64,000 nt of DNA. Origin: MH13 sp040219355. Lineage in GTDB: Bacteria; Pseudomonadota; Alphaproteobacteria; Rhizobiales; MH13. Below are positions 1-7,879 of this stretch, piece by piece. Location: the NCBI GenBank assembly GCA_040219355.1, contig JAVJSN010000003.1, forward strand, positions 124,001-188,000, in the 5' to 3' direction. The stretch's first letter is position 1; each line of letters opens with the position of its first letter. Under the pieces are notes generated by a model, which saw only the letters and a list, made by a program, of their open reading frames with translations, was not told the origin of the DNA and did no database searches. The translations under genes were made by a program, and so were the position numbers.

Positions 1-87
1 CCCGGTGCCAAGACCGAGCACCATGCCATTGTGTACCTGGGCAGCAGCGGCGCGACCGACCTCACGTTTGAGGGCATCTTGATCCAT
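1..87 (-). CDS. rpiA: ribose-5-phosphate isomerase A, N-terminal fragment (cut by window edge)
   Basis: Only the first 29 codons are inside the window. The minus strand from an ATG at 87 reads MDQDALKREVGRAAAAQV and then HNGMVLGLGTG. The last part is the phosphate-binding GLGTG segment near the N-terminus of RpiA, which interconverts ribose 5-phosphate and ribulose 5-phosphate in the pentose phosphate pathway. An AAGGA lies 13 bases before the ATG, a rather long spacing. The gene is divergent from gph, an arrangement I recall from rhizobia. The identity rests on a short stretch and on context. Confidence 0.7.
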   Translation of the reverse strand, partial: MDQDALKREVGRAAAAQVHNGMVLGLGTG

Positions 88-198
88 TGCGTGTTGAGCG
101 TCCTTGTGGTTTGAGGCAATTCGTTGGGGCCGCGCCCCGCCTATCATGCTGCGCATCCGCGCGTCACCTCCACCACCAAAATCTGTTTGGGAAACCCT

Positions 199-879
199 AT
201 GACCGCTTCAGCACGCCTGTGTATCTTCGACCTCGATGGAACTCTTGCCGACACGGCGCCTGATCTGGTGGCTGCACTCAACCATGTGTTGGAGGCCGAG
301 GGCCTTCCGCAAGCTGATTTCGAGACAGCACGCGCCTTTGTTGGCCATGGTGCTCGCGTGCTGATTGAACGGGCGCACCGAGCACACGACATTGAACTGG
401 ATGATGCGCGGGCGATCGAGTTGACCGAGCAATTTGTTGGATTTTACGCGCAGAACATTGCCGGTCACACCATGCTCTTCCCGCATGTTTTGGACGCAAT
501 GGAAGACATGGCGGAGGATGGCTGGGCATTTGCGATCTGCACCAACAAACGCGAAAGTCTGGCCCGCCAGCTATTGGATTCGCTTGATCTGACCGAACGG
601 TTCGACGCGATTTGCGGCGGCGATACCTTTGCCGAGCGCAAGCCGAACGGGCAACATATCCTCAAAACCATTGAGGCTGCTGGCGGCAACCCAGCACGCA
701 GCGTCATGGTCGGGGATTCTCCGCCGGACATTCTTGCCGCCAAAGACGCCAACGTGCCGGTGATTGCGGTGAGTTTTGGCTACAGCAACGAGCCCATCGG
801 TTCGCTGGACCCCGACGTTATTATCGACACCTTTGCCGATCTGCAGGAAAAAGCCGACGAGCTTGTGCCGTCACACTGA
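199..879 (+). CDS. gph: phosphoglycolate phosphatase (HAD superfamily)
   Basis: This 226-residue HAD hydrolase dephosphorylates 2-phosphoglycolate, a by-product of DNA end repair and of Rubisco oxygenation. Motif I is FDLDGTLADTAPDL near the N-terminus. Motif II is ICTNK in the middle. Motifs III and IV are the Lys of ERKPNGQ and the MVGDSPPDILAAKDA segment. The Gph-type cap helices lie between motifs I and II. A longer frame runs up to a TTG at 124, but the ATG at 199 starts the protein just before the catalytic strand, as in the family. The gene is divergent from rpiA. Other small-molecule HAD phosphatases cannot be excluded. Confidence 0.87.
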   Translation: MTASARLCIFDLDGTLADTAPDLVAALNHVLEAEGLPQADFETARAFVGHGARVLIERAHRAHDIELDDARAIELTEQFVGFYAQNIAGHTMLFPHVLDAMEDMAEDGWAFAICTNKRESLARQLLDSLDLTERFDAICGGDTFAERKPNGQHILKTIEAAGGNPARSVMVGDSPPDILAAKDANVPVIAVSFGYSNEPIGSLDPDVIIDTFADLQEKADELVPSH

Positions 880-942
880 CACCGACATCTATCAATGCTT
901 GACGCTCCTCATGGCGCTGGCTAAGAGGAGCGCCTCGTTGAC

Positions 943-1017
943 GGGCGTGTAGCTCAGCGGGAGAGCACTCGCTTCACACGCGAGGGGTCACTGGTTCAAT
1001 CCCAGTCATGCCCACCA
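943..1017 (+). tRNA. tRNA-Val (anticodon CAC), CCA encoded
   Basis: The acceptor stem GGGCGTG pairs with CATGCCC (one G-U pair) and is followed by A and an encoded CCA. The D arm contains TAGCTCAGCGGGAGAGCA. The anticodon stem CTCGC/GCGAG encloses the loop TTCACAC, giving anticodon CAC, which reads GUG valine codons. The T arm is CACTGGTTCAATCCCAGTC, with the T loop written TTCAATC. The 3' flank to 1209 holds an inverted copy of the tRNA tail and no convincing gene. The spacer before the tRNA contains a hairpin GCTCCTC/GAGGAGC (904-931) without a T tract. Confidence 0.95.
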
Positions 1018-1050
1018 TTCTTCATTGCATTTGAATGCCGGGCATGACTG
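1003..1050. repeat. inverted repeat of the tRNA-Val 3' end
   Basis: CAGTCATGCCC (1003-1013, the 3' side of the T and acceptor stems) is repeated exactly, inverted, as GGGCATGACTG (1040-1050). A smaller hairpin GCAT-TTGA-ATGC lies between them. In the precursor RNA this could compete with cloverleaf folding or mark the transcript end. No T tract follows. Confidence 0.6.
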
Positions 1051-1209
1051 AGTTTCTGCTTGGCTCTGAAACCGGATTAGCCAGTTTTAACCGCGCATTG
1101 CCCGCCACAGCCAACCGCTTGCGATTGGCGGAAGGAGCGGCAGGCGTTTACGCCGCAAATGCCGAGAGCGACCAGTGAGGATCAACGCCCCCTCACACGA
1201 TTCACACTT

Positions 1210-2628
1210 TTACCTAGGCTCTGTGCCTTCGGCACAACCGCGCCCCTCTAACGCCTGCAGATAGGATCTACGCCAGGCGTTGACGTCATTCTCAACCAGC
1301 ATGCCCATCAAGGCCTGATAGCGGTCCACACGTTCGGCTTTGTCCATCCGCAGCGCGGTCTGTATGCCCTCGGCGACATCCCCGTCGGAATAGGGATTGA
1401 CGATCACCGCTTGGGTCATCTGCTCGGCGGCTCCGGCAAACTGTGATAGCACCAACACGCCTGGGTCATCGGGGTCCTGGGCGGCGATGTACTCTTTGGC
1501 GACCAAATTCATGCCGTCGCGTAACGGCGTCACAAGTCCGACGCGGCTCGCGCGATAAAGGCCGGCGAGCGCACTGCGCGTCTGACCTCTGGTCGTGAAG
1601 CGGATCGGCACCCAGTCGATATCGCCGAAGCGTCCATTCACATGGCCGGAAATCTGCTCAAGCTCTTCGCGGATGCGCGCATACGCGTCCAGCGTGCCAC
1701 GCGAGGGTGGCGCGATTTGCAAAAACGACACCCGACCAGAGTTCTCCGGATAATCTTCAAGCAGCTTTTTGAAGCCTTTGAACCGCTCCGGCAGACCCTT
1801 TGAATAATCGATACGGTCAACACCGATAATCTGCTGGCGACCGTTCAAAAGACGCTCGGCGCGCGCCTGTGCGATCTGTGCATCTTCAGTTGTCGCCAGT
1901 TCAGCGAAACTCTGTGCATCGATCGCAATGGGGAAGGATTTGATCGTAAGCGTGCGCCCCATGATCTCGACCTTTGACGGCCCGGTGCGCTCTCCGCCTT
2001 GCCCCAGCAGCAACGCGATCATGTTCTCCGCATCGCCCTGAGTCTGGAAGCCAAGCACGTCATAGGCGAGCAGCGCCCGCAGCATCTCATCGGCACCAGG
2101 CAGCACGTTGAAAACATCCGGCGGGGGAAAAGGGATGTGGAGGAAAAAGCCAATGCGGTTGCTTGCCTCGGCCATGCGTAGCTGCTGGGCAAAGGTGAGA
2201 TAGTGATAATCCTGCACCCAAATCAGATCATCTGGCTCGACCATGGCCGCAAGACGTGTGGCAAAACGATGATTAACACGCTTGTAGCCATCCTCATCCT
2301 TGGGATCATAGTCGATCAAATCGGTGCGATAATGCAGCAGCGGCCAAAGCACGCGGTTGGCATAGCCTTCGTAAAACTGGGTGTGATCTTCCTGGGTCAT
2401 ATCCAGCGTGGCCAGCGTAATCGCCGATGGCCCGGACCCGTGAGTTTCACGGCGGATTGGCCCCCACGTGCCTGCATCTGACAGCTCGCCAGTCCAACCG
2501 AACCAGAGGCCGCCGCGCTCTTTAAGCGCATCGGCCATCGCCACCGCCAATCCTCCCGCTTTGCCGCCGCTCACCAAAGGGCCGACTCGGTTGGAGACAA
2601 CGACGAGACGGCGGTTGGAGTCGGACAT
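1210..2628 (-). CDS. otsA: alpha,alpha-trehalose-phosphate synthase
   Basis: This 472-residue GT20 glycosyltransferase joins UDP-glucose and glucose 6-phosphate into trehalose 6-phosphate in the cytoplasm, for osmotic and desiccation protection. The N-terminal SNRVGP and GGLAVAM segments form the first Rossmann domain. WVQDYHY and FFLHIPFPPPDVF follow, with GVDRIDYSKGLPERFKG in the middle and TPLRDGMNLVAKEYIAAQ near the C-terminus; the latter two line the nucleotide-sugar site. The length matches bacterial OtsA. AAGGA lies 9 bases before the ATG. The gene is 26 bp downstream of otsB, and the two act in sequence. Confidence 0.95.
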   Translation of the reverse strand: MSDSNRRLVVVSNRVGPLVSGGKAGGLAVAMADALKERGGLWFGWTGELSDAGTWGPIRRETHGSGPSAITLATLDMTQEDHTQFYEGYANRVLWPLLHYRTDLIDYDPKDEDGYKRVNHRFATRLAAMVEPDDLIWVQDYHYLTFAQQLRMAEASNRIGFFLHIPFPPPDVFNVLPGADEMLRALLAYDVLGFQTQGDAENMIALLLGQGGERTGPSKVEIMGRTLTIKSFPIAIDAQSFAELATTEDAQIAQARAERLLNGRQQIIGVDRIDYSKGLPERFKGFKKLLEDYPENSGRVSFLQIAPPSRGTLDAYARIREELEQISGHVNGRFGDIDWVPIRFTTRGQTRSALAGLYRASRVGLVTPLRDGMNLVAKEYIAAQDPDDPGVLVLSQFAGAAEQMTQAVIVNPYSDGDVAEGIQTALRMDKAERVDRYQALMGMLVENDVNAWRRSYLQALEGRGCAEGTEPR

Positions 2629-2654
2629 ACAGGAGGGTCCTTTCTTACGGCGAG

Positions 2655-3419
2655 CTACCGTGTGAGCAGTTGCAACAATTTATGGGCTTGGCTCACGGAT
2701 GCCAAGGAAAACGCCGCGTGGGAAAGCTTGGTTCCATTTGGGCCGTTACCCACCTGGATACCAAAGCCGCCCAATGTTTTTGCGACAGCCATGCCGTCAT
2801 TATCGGTCGTGTCGTCGCCGATCATCACAGGCTGAGCTCCCCTCCAACCTTTTAGGTTGGCGAGCCGCGTAAGGGCCGTGCCTTTGTTCTCACTGGCCAG
2901 ACGAAGTTCGACAATGCCCTTGCCGCCGCCCACGTGAACCTTTTCATCGTGGTCGGCCAACGCGTGCATTTGGTCAAGCAGCGGGTCGTGGGCGCTTGGG
3001 TTGGGGCGAGTGTGAACCGCAATGGCGGTGCCTTTGTCTTCCAGATAGACATCGGCATAGCCTCGTATAGCAGCGGCAATCTTGGGGCGAAGGGGATCAA
3101 GATCAGCCCGATCAAGCAGCGACTGCACGTCGACACTTTCTGGCGCTGAAAACTCTGCCCCGTGGCCCGACGCGACGGGGAAAGAGGTCACATCAAGATG
3201 GCGCGAAAGGTCGCTGTGGGTGCGCCCGGTAACAATGGCGACACGGTCATCGAACCGTTCGCACAAGGCACGGAGCAACGCAGGCAAATAATCGGCCACA
3301 GTTATCGCTTCGGGGCGCGGTGCGATCTCGACCAAAGTGCCGTCGAAGTCCAAGCACAGCGCTGGCTTTTCAAGAGCCAACACTGCGCGGGCAACATCCT
3401 CAATCCGATCCCCACTCAT
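2655..3419 (-). CDS. otsB: trehalose-6-phosphate phosphatase
   Basis: The protein removes phosphate from the OtsA product to give trehalose. HAD motif I is CLDFDGTLVEIAPRPE, motif II is VTGRT, and motif IV is IGDDTTDNDGM near the C-terminus, typical of OtsB. I take the start at MSGDRIED (3419), because its ATG overlaps the stop of the upstream membrane-protein gene as ATGA. The frame stays open further upstream to 3488, but that stretch is glycine- and arginine-rich shadow sequence of the neighbour. The resulting 254 residues fit the family, and the overlap suggests translational coupling. Confidence 0.92.
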   Translation of the reverse strand: MSGDRIEDVARAVLALEKPALCLDFDGTLVEIAPRPEAITVADYLPALLRALCERFDDRVAIVTGRTHSDLSRHLDVTSFPVASGHGAEFSAPESVDVQSLLDRADLDPLRPKIAAAIRGYADVYLEDKGTAIAVHTRPNPSAHDPLLDQMHALADHDEKVHVGGGKGIVELRLASENKGTALTRLANLKGWRGAQPVMIGDDTTDNDGMAVAKTLGGFGIQVGNGPNGTKLSHAAFSLASVSQAHKLLQLLTR

Positions 3420-3898
3420 TCGTAGGCGTCCGAAGGCGCAACCCTTCGGCCCATATGGATTTCGACCGCGGCCACCACCTCTTCCCAAGCCTCACGCACG
3501 CCCTTTGTGCCGCCAGATGCTAGAACCGGCCCGCGGCTTGTTTGGATAAAGAGTTCGGTGCGCTTGTTTTGTCCTTCAGGCTCAATGGAAAAGCCATCGA
3601 CGGCCTCAAACGGGATGCGCTGCACATTGGTGCCCGCCACGCCCCAGCGCTTGGCAATGACCAGCTTCTTGTCCATATCGATGATCAGTTGTGTGGCGAC
3701 CAGTTTGTCGAAGCCCGTTTTCAACGCGAAAAGCCCAGCAACGACGCAAAACGCCGTGGTAGATGAAAGCAGACTTCCATCCACCACACGACCCAGCGCG
3801 GCGGCCAATAGCAGCACACCAAGGCTAAGCACAAAGGCGCCAAAGCCAAGCGATTGATCGGTCACCAGCAAATCGTTTCCGTGGGTGGTGATGCGCAT
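3416..3898 (-). CDS. small membrane protein of unknown function in the trehalose operon
   Basis: I do not recognise this 160-residue protein. It has a short polar start, then two hydrophobic segments at about residues 18-37 and 46-60 that should form a membrane hairpin. A soluble C-terminal part of about 95 residues follows, alternating beta-like strands (QLIIDMDKKLVIAKRWG, IPFEAVDGFSIEPEG) with a final helix. The layout resembles small bacterial proteins with a PH-like domain after two membrane helices, but that is inference. Its stop overlaps the otsB start as ATGA, and it lies 33 bp after the DUF971 gene, so it is probably made together with the trehalose enzymes. Confidence 0.75.
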   Translation of the reverse strand: MRITTHGNDLLVTDQSLGFGAFVLSLGVLLLAAALGRVVDGSLLSSTTAFCVVAGLFALKTGFDKLVATQLIIDMDKKLVIAKRWGVAGTNVQRIPFEAVDGFSIEPEGQNKRTELFIQTSRGPVLASGGTKGVREAWEEVVAAVEIHMGRRVAPSDAYE

Positions 3899-3931
3899 AC
3901 CAGGTCTACTCTGCCATCAAGGGTCAGCCGA

Positions 3932-4282
3932 TCAGGCGGCCTTATCTTTGTCGTACTGGATGCGCTTGTCGTCGAGCGTCTGAGCAAAATCGTCCAAGAA
4001 TGCCCAGGTGTAAAAACCGGTGTCGTGGCCATCATCAAACACCAAGCGCACCGCGTAGCTACCAACGCGCTCGATGGAGCGGATGGCCACGTTTTCCTTG
4101 CCCAACACCAGCTTTTTTGGACCTGCGCCGTGGCCTTGCACTTCGGCTGACGGCGAATAAACCCGCAGTAGCTCGGCAGGCAGATCGGCCTGCAACCCAT
4201 CATCAAAACTGACTTGAAGCGTTTTCCTGCCTGCCTTGAGGCGCAATTCCGTAGGCCAGCGGGTCGCATTGCTCTGGGTCAT
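3932..4282 (-). CDS. DUF971 domain protein
   Basis: The 116-residue protein consists of a single DUF971 domain. This is the domain found at the N-terminus of gamma-butyrobetaine hydroxylase, where it carries a zinc site, and as a stand-alone protein in proteobacteria. Diagnostic stretches are ELRLKAGRKTLQVSFDDG, LLRVYSPSAEVQGHG and FDDGHDTGFYTWAFL. Stand-alone members have been linked to iron-sulfur or molybdenum cofactor genes by context. Here the gene is divergent from moaA with 78 bp between the starts, which fits that association. The biochemical role is unknown. It is the first gene of the minus-strand group leading to otsB and otsA. Confidence 0.88.
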   Translation of the reverse strand: MTQSNATRWPTELRLKAGRKTLQVSFDDGLQADLPAELLRVYSPSAEVQGHGAGPKKLVLGKENVAIRSIERVGSYAVRLVFDDGHDTGFYTWAFLDDFAQTLDDKRIQYDKDKAA

Positions 4283-4360
4283 GGTTCCCCACCACAGTGT
4301 GTGACATCGTGAGCGCCAAATCCGCTTTACACAGCGGCAGCACGGCTTAGGATCGGATCC

Positions 4361-5380
4361 ATGACAACGCTTACCACAACCGAGCCCCCGCTTATTGACC
4401 CTTTTGGTCGCACGATCAGCTATCTGCGCGTGTCGGTGACCGACCGCTGCGATTTTCGCTGTGTTTACTGCATGGCCGAAGACATGACGTTTCTGCCCAA
4501 GCGTGACCTGTTGACGCTGGAAGAGCTGGATCGGCTGTGCTCTGCCTTCATCGCGCGCGGGGTCAAAAAGCTTCGTTTAACCGGTGGCGAGCCGCTGGTA
4601 CGCAAGAACTTGATGAGCCTGATCGAATGCCTGTCGCGGCATTTGAAGTCGGGTGATTTGGAGGAGCTAACACTCACAACCAACGGCTCCCAGCTGCGCC
4701 AGCATGCCAAGACGCTCCACCAGCATGGTGTGCGCCGCGTGAATGTGTCGCTGGACACGTTGGATGCCGCCAAGTTCAAAGCAATCACGCGCTGGGGTGA
4801 TTTTGACCGTGTGATGGATGGCATCAAAGCTGCTCAAGAAGCTGGCCTGAAAGTGAAGCTGAATGCGGTCGCCTTGCGTGGTTTCAACGATGAAGAGATT
4901 CCAGCGATGATCGCCTATGCCCATGAGCACGACATGGACCTCACGCTGATTGAAACTATGCCGCTGGGTGATATCGATGGCGATCGCACAGACCAGTATT
5001 TGCCGCTTTCCCAAGTGCGCAAAGATTTGGAAAAGACCTTCACGCTGACCGACCTGCCCGATCAAACCGGTGGCCCAGCGCGGTACGTGCGCATCGAAGA
5101 AACTGGCGGACGCTTAGGCTTCATCACACCTCTGACTCACAATTTCTGCGAAAGCTGCAACCGCGTGCGCATCACCTGTACCGGCACGCTTTACATGTGT
5201 CTGGGCCAGGATGACGCCGCTGATCTGCGCGAACCTTTGCGGGCCTCAGAGGGCAATGAACTTCTGCAGCGCGCTATTGATGAAGCCATTAGCCGCAAGC
5301 CAAAAGGTCATGATTTTGTCATCGATCGCAGTGGCGCTGCGCCTGCTGTTTCCCGCCATATGAGCATGACCGGCGGATAA
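4361..5380 (+). CDS. moaA: GTP 3',8-cyclase MoaA (molybdenum cofactor biosynthesis)
   Basis: MoaA is a radical SAM enzyme that converts GTP to 3',8-cyclo-7,8-dihydro-GTP, the first step of molybdopterin synthesis. The N-terminal cluster motif is TDRCDFRCVYCMAE (CxxxCxxC), followed by RLTGGEPLVRKN. The C-terminal cluster motif is NFCESCNRVRITCTGTLYMC. The protein ends in the Gly-Gly tail that the family needs for activity. At 339 residues it has the normal length. No other molybdopterin gene is in the window. The ATG at 4361 puts FGRTISYLRVSVTDRC in the usual place. Confidence 0.97.
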   Translation: MTTLTTTEPPLIDPFGRTISYLRVSVTDRCDFRCVYCMAEDMTFLPKRDLLTLEELDRLCSAFIARGVKKLRLTGGEPLVRKNLMSLIECLSRHLKSGDLEELTLTTNGSQLRQHAKTLHQHGVRRVNVSLDTLDAAKFKAITRWGDFDRVMDGIKAAQEAGLKVKLNAVALRGFNDEEIPAMIAYAHEHDMDLTLIETMPLGDIDGDRTDQYLPLSQVRKDLEKTFTLTDLPDQTGGPARYVRIEETGGRLGFITPLTHNFCESCNRVRITCTGTLYMCLGQDDAADLREPLRASEGNELLQRAIDEAISRKPKGHDFVIDRSGAAPAVSRHMSMTGG

Positions 5381-5381
5381 T

Positions 5382-5404
5382 CCCGGCCGCCATACGGGCT
5401 TTTT
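5382..5404 (+). terminator. weak possible terminator after moaA
   Basis: Directly after the moaA stop, CCCG (5382-5385) can pair with CGGG (5395-5398), followed by CTTTTT. The stem is only 4 bp with a 9-base loop, so termination may be partial. The next gene on the same strand starts about 85 bp later. Confidence 0.3.
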
Positions 5405-5488
5405 CCTTTGCGAGGCGATCGTTTAGGTCCTAGCATCATCATGCGGGCGGCCGAGAACGGCGAGGCTCCAACCCACCGATTTCACCCC

Positions 5489-6388
5489 ATGTCCTTTTTC
5501 CATTCGATGTCGGCGAACACGCGCGGCATTTTGGCAACCTGTCTTGCAATGATCGGCTTCATCGGCACTGACAGCTGCATCAAGTTAGCAGCGCAGGATA
5601 TGCCGATCAGCCAAATGATTGCCCTGCGCGGCATTGCGATCCTAGCCATCTTGGTGGCGATGGCCTTTGCCACTGGCGCTCACAAATCCCTGCCAACGTT
5701 CAAAGACAAGGCCGTTGGTTTGCGCGCTTTTGGCGAGTGCATGGCCACGCTGCTTTACTACAATGCTATCATTGCGATCCCCATCGCCAACGCCAATGCG
5801 GTGCTGCAAACGATTCCCCTGGTGATGGTGGCCGTAGCCGCACTGTTTTTCAAAGAACAGGTTGGTTGGCGGCGTTGGACAGTGATTTTGGTCGGCTTTT
5901 CTGGCGTTCTGCTGATCATCCAGCCGGGCGGAGATGGGTTTCTGCCCGCCAGTCTTTGGGCAGTCGCAGCGGTGGCGTTCTTCGTTATTCGAGATATGGC
6001 CACGCGCTATATTGACCCGCGCTTGCCAGCGATTTCGATCAACCTCGTCACCAGCGCTGCGGTCATGGTGATGGGTTTTCTCCTCGCCTTCTTCCAGGAA
6101 TGGGTCGCGCCCACACCACACGCCATCGCACTGCTTGGCCTTTCGGCTTGCTTTCTCACCATGGGGTATCTTGCAGTCACGGTCGCGATGCGCAGCGGAG
6201 ATGTCTCGGTCACCTCGCCGTTTCGATATTCCATCGTGCTTTGGGCGCTGGCGATCGATGCGCTGGTGTTTGGCAACCGGCCAGATCTTTCGATGATCGT
6301 TGGCCTGACCATCGTTGTGGCCAGCGGCATCTACATGATCGTGCGTGAACAGCAGATCAAACGTCAGCAACAGATATCTCAGTCCTGA
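5489..6388 (+). CDS. DMT superfamily (EamA) permease
   Basis: The protein is about 299 residues from the chosen start and has ten predicted membrane helices arranged as two EamA repeats, as in RhaT/RarD-type metabolite exporters of the inner membrane. Repeat one spans roughly the first half and contains NAIIAIPIANANAVLQTIPL, with FFKEQVGWRRW at its end. Repeat two begins at about LPAISINLVTSAAVMV. The substrate cannot be read from the sequence. I chose the ATG of MSFFHSMSANT, since the 27 codons before it look like non-coding sequence; the ATG at 5507 is also possible. The 3' end overlaps the convergent LysR gene by 10 bp. Confidence 0.85.
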   Translation: MSFFHSMSANTRGILATCLAMIGFIGTDSCIKLAAQDMPISQMIALRGIAILAILVAMAFATGAHKSLPTFKDKAVGLRAFGECMATLLYYNAIIAIPIANANAVLQTIPLVMVAVAALFFKEQVGWRRWTVILVGFSGVLLIIQPGGDGFLPASLWAVAAVAFFVIRDMATRYIDPRLPAISINLVTSAAVMVMGFLLAFFQEWVAPTPHAIALLGLSACFLTMGYLAVTVAMRSGDVSVTSPFRYSIVLWALAIDALVFGNRPDLSMIVGLTIVVASGIYMIVREQQIKRQQQISQS

Positions 6389-7293
6389 TCGAAGGGAAGA
6401 TCGAACTCGCGGTGGATCCATTGCGTGAACGCCGCAACCTTTGGCTTCAAACGCGCCATTGGCGGCATCACCAGAAAAAACGACAATGCGGTTCGCAATC
6501 GCAGCTTGGGAAAGGGCTCAACCAGAACGCCCTTTTCAATATCGCCAATCGCTAACGACGTTCGGGCCAAAGCAACGCCGACACCGCGGGCTGCAGCATC
6601 GATGGCGTGGTCGGCATGGTTGAAGCGTAGCCCCCTTAGTTCACCTGAATAGCGAACCTTGGCGTGCTCGAACCAGGTGAGCCAGGTCGGCGCCTCCTTG
6701 GTAAAGGCCATCGACTCATCAATAATCAAAGGTTGAGAGGCGATGTCCTGCGCCGAGGTGAGAGGATGTGTTTCCAGAAAGCCTGGTGAGGCCAACACCG
6801 TCACCTCATCGCCCATCAGGTGAAATTGCTCCAATCCGGGATAGTTACCCAGCCCAAAGCGGATGCCGACATCCACGCCATCACGGTTGAAGTCGACCAG
6901 TTTCAGGCTGGCTGAAATGCGCACCTCGATCTCCGGATGCTCATCCATAAAGCTGAACAGGCGTGGCGAGAGCCATTTGGCAGCGAAAGATGGACCGGTT
7001 GAGACCACCAATACATTTTCAGGTGTATCGGCTGACAAGCGGTCCACCGCCACGCGCAAGCGCGCAAACGCCTCGCGAATATCCGGGTAAAGCATTTCAC
7101 CGGCTTCTGTCAGCGCAATGGCACGGTTGAGCCGAGCGAACAGCTCAACGCCCAGACGATCTTCCAAGGAGCGCACCTGATAAGACACTGCTGACGGTGT
7201 GAGGTTCAGCTCCTCTGCCGCTGCGGCAAAGCTCATATGGCGTGCCGTGGCCTCGAACGCTTGCAACCCATTGAGTGTTGGCAGACGCGGCAT
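6379..7293 (-). CDS. LysR-family transcriptional regulator (GcvA/AmpR-like)
   Basis: The 304-residue protein opens with MPRLPTLNGLQAFEATARHMSF, the beginning of a GcvA-type winged helix-turn-helix. Its recognition helix is in LNLTPSAVSYQVRSLEDRLG. A LysR substrate-binding domain follows from about residue 90 to 295. The frame extends 18 codons upstream to 7347, but family alignment favours the ATG at 7293. The protein faces the two small reading frames and the Bcr/CflA exporter on the other side of a 0.6-kb spacer, so control of one of these is possible but unproven. The effector is unknown. Confidence 0.9.
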   Translation of the reverse strand: MPRLPTLNGLQAFEATARHMSFAAAAEELNLTPSAVSYQVRSLEDRLGVELFARLNRAIALTEAGEMLYPDIREAFARLRVAVDRLSADTPENVLVVSTGPSFAAKWLSPRLFSFMDEHPEIEVRISASLKLVDFNRDGVDVGIRFGLGNYPGLEQFHLMGDEVTVLASPGFLETHPLTSAQDIASQPLIIDESMAFTKEAPTWLTWFEHAKVRYSGELRGLRFNHADHAIDAAARGVGVALARTSLAIGDIEKGVLVEPFPKLRLRTALSFFLVMPPMARLKPKVAAFTQWIHREFDLPFDQD

Positions 7294-7436
7294 GAGAACC
7301 CCTTTCAACTGATCTTTCAGATCAAATTTTTTGATGCGATGTCGCAATCTACCCGTTTGTTATGCCCGCTAGCAAGGCGCATACATCACTCATCGAGAAC
7401 AGCCACATCAAATTCCCTCCAAAAAGGATCATTCTC

Positions 7437-7547
7437 ATGTTGGACATCACCTCACGCAGAACCCTTCGCTCCCACATCGACGCTGCACACGCGGCGCGTG
7501 CTCAAGCTTGGGTGCATTTTTTCAATGCCCTGCTGCACCGGCACTAG
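7437..7547 (+). CDS. 36-residue small protein 1
   Basis: This short frame has a clear ribosome binding site: AAAAAGGA ends 8 bases before the ATG. The product has a basic start and then an amphipathic segment, DAAHAARAQAWVHFFNALL. This resembles the small arginine- and alanine-rich peptides of about 35-60 residues often found in alphaproteobacteria, though I cannot name the family. A second frame with a similar central segment follows at 7582. It is divergent from the LysR gene and lies upstream of the Bcr/CflA exporter. It may be a leader peptide or a small functional protein. Expression is not shown by sequence alone. Confidence 0.5.
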   Translation: MLDITSRRTLRSHIDAAHAARAQAWVHFFNALLHRH

Positions 7548-7581
7548 GGCAAACCCTTCGCTCGAAAGAAAGCCAGGCTCC

Positions 7582-7752
7582 ATGTTGATCGTTTCCTCCC
7601 GACCTGCGATCCAAGCCAACATTCAAAAAGGTCGCGCACTGCGCGCACACACTTTTCGGTCAGCTTGGACGGGTGTTTGGCGCGCCGTCCTGAAAATGAT
7701 TGCGCCACGCAGGCACCAGCAAACTCCACCAGACCGCGCCTTTCCGGTCTGA
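7582..7752 (+). CDS. 56-residue small protein 2
   Basis: The second of two consecutive small frames is 34 bp after the first. Its centre, IQKGRALRAHTFRSAWTGV, resembles the alanine- and arginine-rich helix of small protein 1, and the tail is basic and proline-containing. The ribosome binding site is weak (GAAAGAAAG about 9-10 bases before the ATG). The stop at 7750-7752 sits 17 bases before a strong inverted repeat and about 90 bases before an intrinsic terminator. That layout fits a leader peptide or the last gene of a short transcript. No known domain is recognisable. Confidence 0.4.
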   Translation: MLIVSSRPAIQANIQKGRALRAHTFRSAWTGVWRAVLKMIAPRRHQQTPPDRAFPV

Positions 7753-7769
7753 AGACCAACCAATCCTGT

Positions 7770-7809
7770 GATGCGCCAAGATGCCCTGATGATACCCCCT
7801 TGGCGCATC
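7770..7809 (+). promoter_or_regulatory. 11-bp inverted repeat upstream of the Bcr/CflA gene
   Basis: GATGCGCCAAG (7770-7780) is complementary without mismatch to CTTGGCGCATC (7799-7809), with an 18-base loop and no T tract. The 5' arm contains GCGCCAA (7773-7779), which could instead pair with TTGGCGC (7840-7846) at the base of the following terminator. Two mutually exclusive folds are therefore possible. The same repeat could also be a DNA operator. Confidence 0.6.
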
Positions 7810-7841
7810 GGGTTTAGCACCTTACACTGAGCTTTCCTGTT

Positions 7842-7879
7842 GGCGCCGCCAGTTGATCCTCAACCGGCGGCGCCTTTTT
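7842..7879 (+). terminator. strong intrinsic terminator 37 bp before the Bcr/CflA start
   Basis: GGCGCCGCC (7842-7850) pairs perfectly with GGCGGCGCC (7866-7874). The stem continues inside as GTTGA/TCAAC after one mismatch, with a TCC loop. Five T follow (7875-7879). This is one of the clearest intrinsic terminators in the window. It lies between the small frames and the exporter on the same strand. Confidence 0.85.

Noticed and set aside
904..931. GCTCCTC/GAGGAGC hairpin after gph as a terminator.
   Set aside because: No T tract, and the tRNA follows at once; could equally be chance or part of the tRNA leader.
1044..1178. 44-codon frame just after the tRNA (MTEFLLGSETG...).
   Set aside because: No ribosome binding site, starts inside the inverted copy of the tRNA tail, and no recognisable homology; better explained as chance.
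3407..4270. Several long frames opposite and in other frames over the DUF971 and otsB genes.
   Set aside because: Typical shadow frames of GC-rich genes: arginine- and serine-rich, no motifs, and fully overlapped by genes with clear family signatures.
5642..6421. 259-codon minus-strand frame across the DMT permease gene.
   Set aside because: Histidine- and arginine-rich shadow of a membrane protein gene; the plus strand encodes a well-formed EamA protein.
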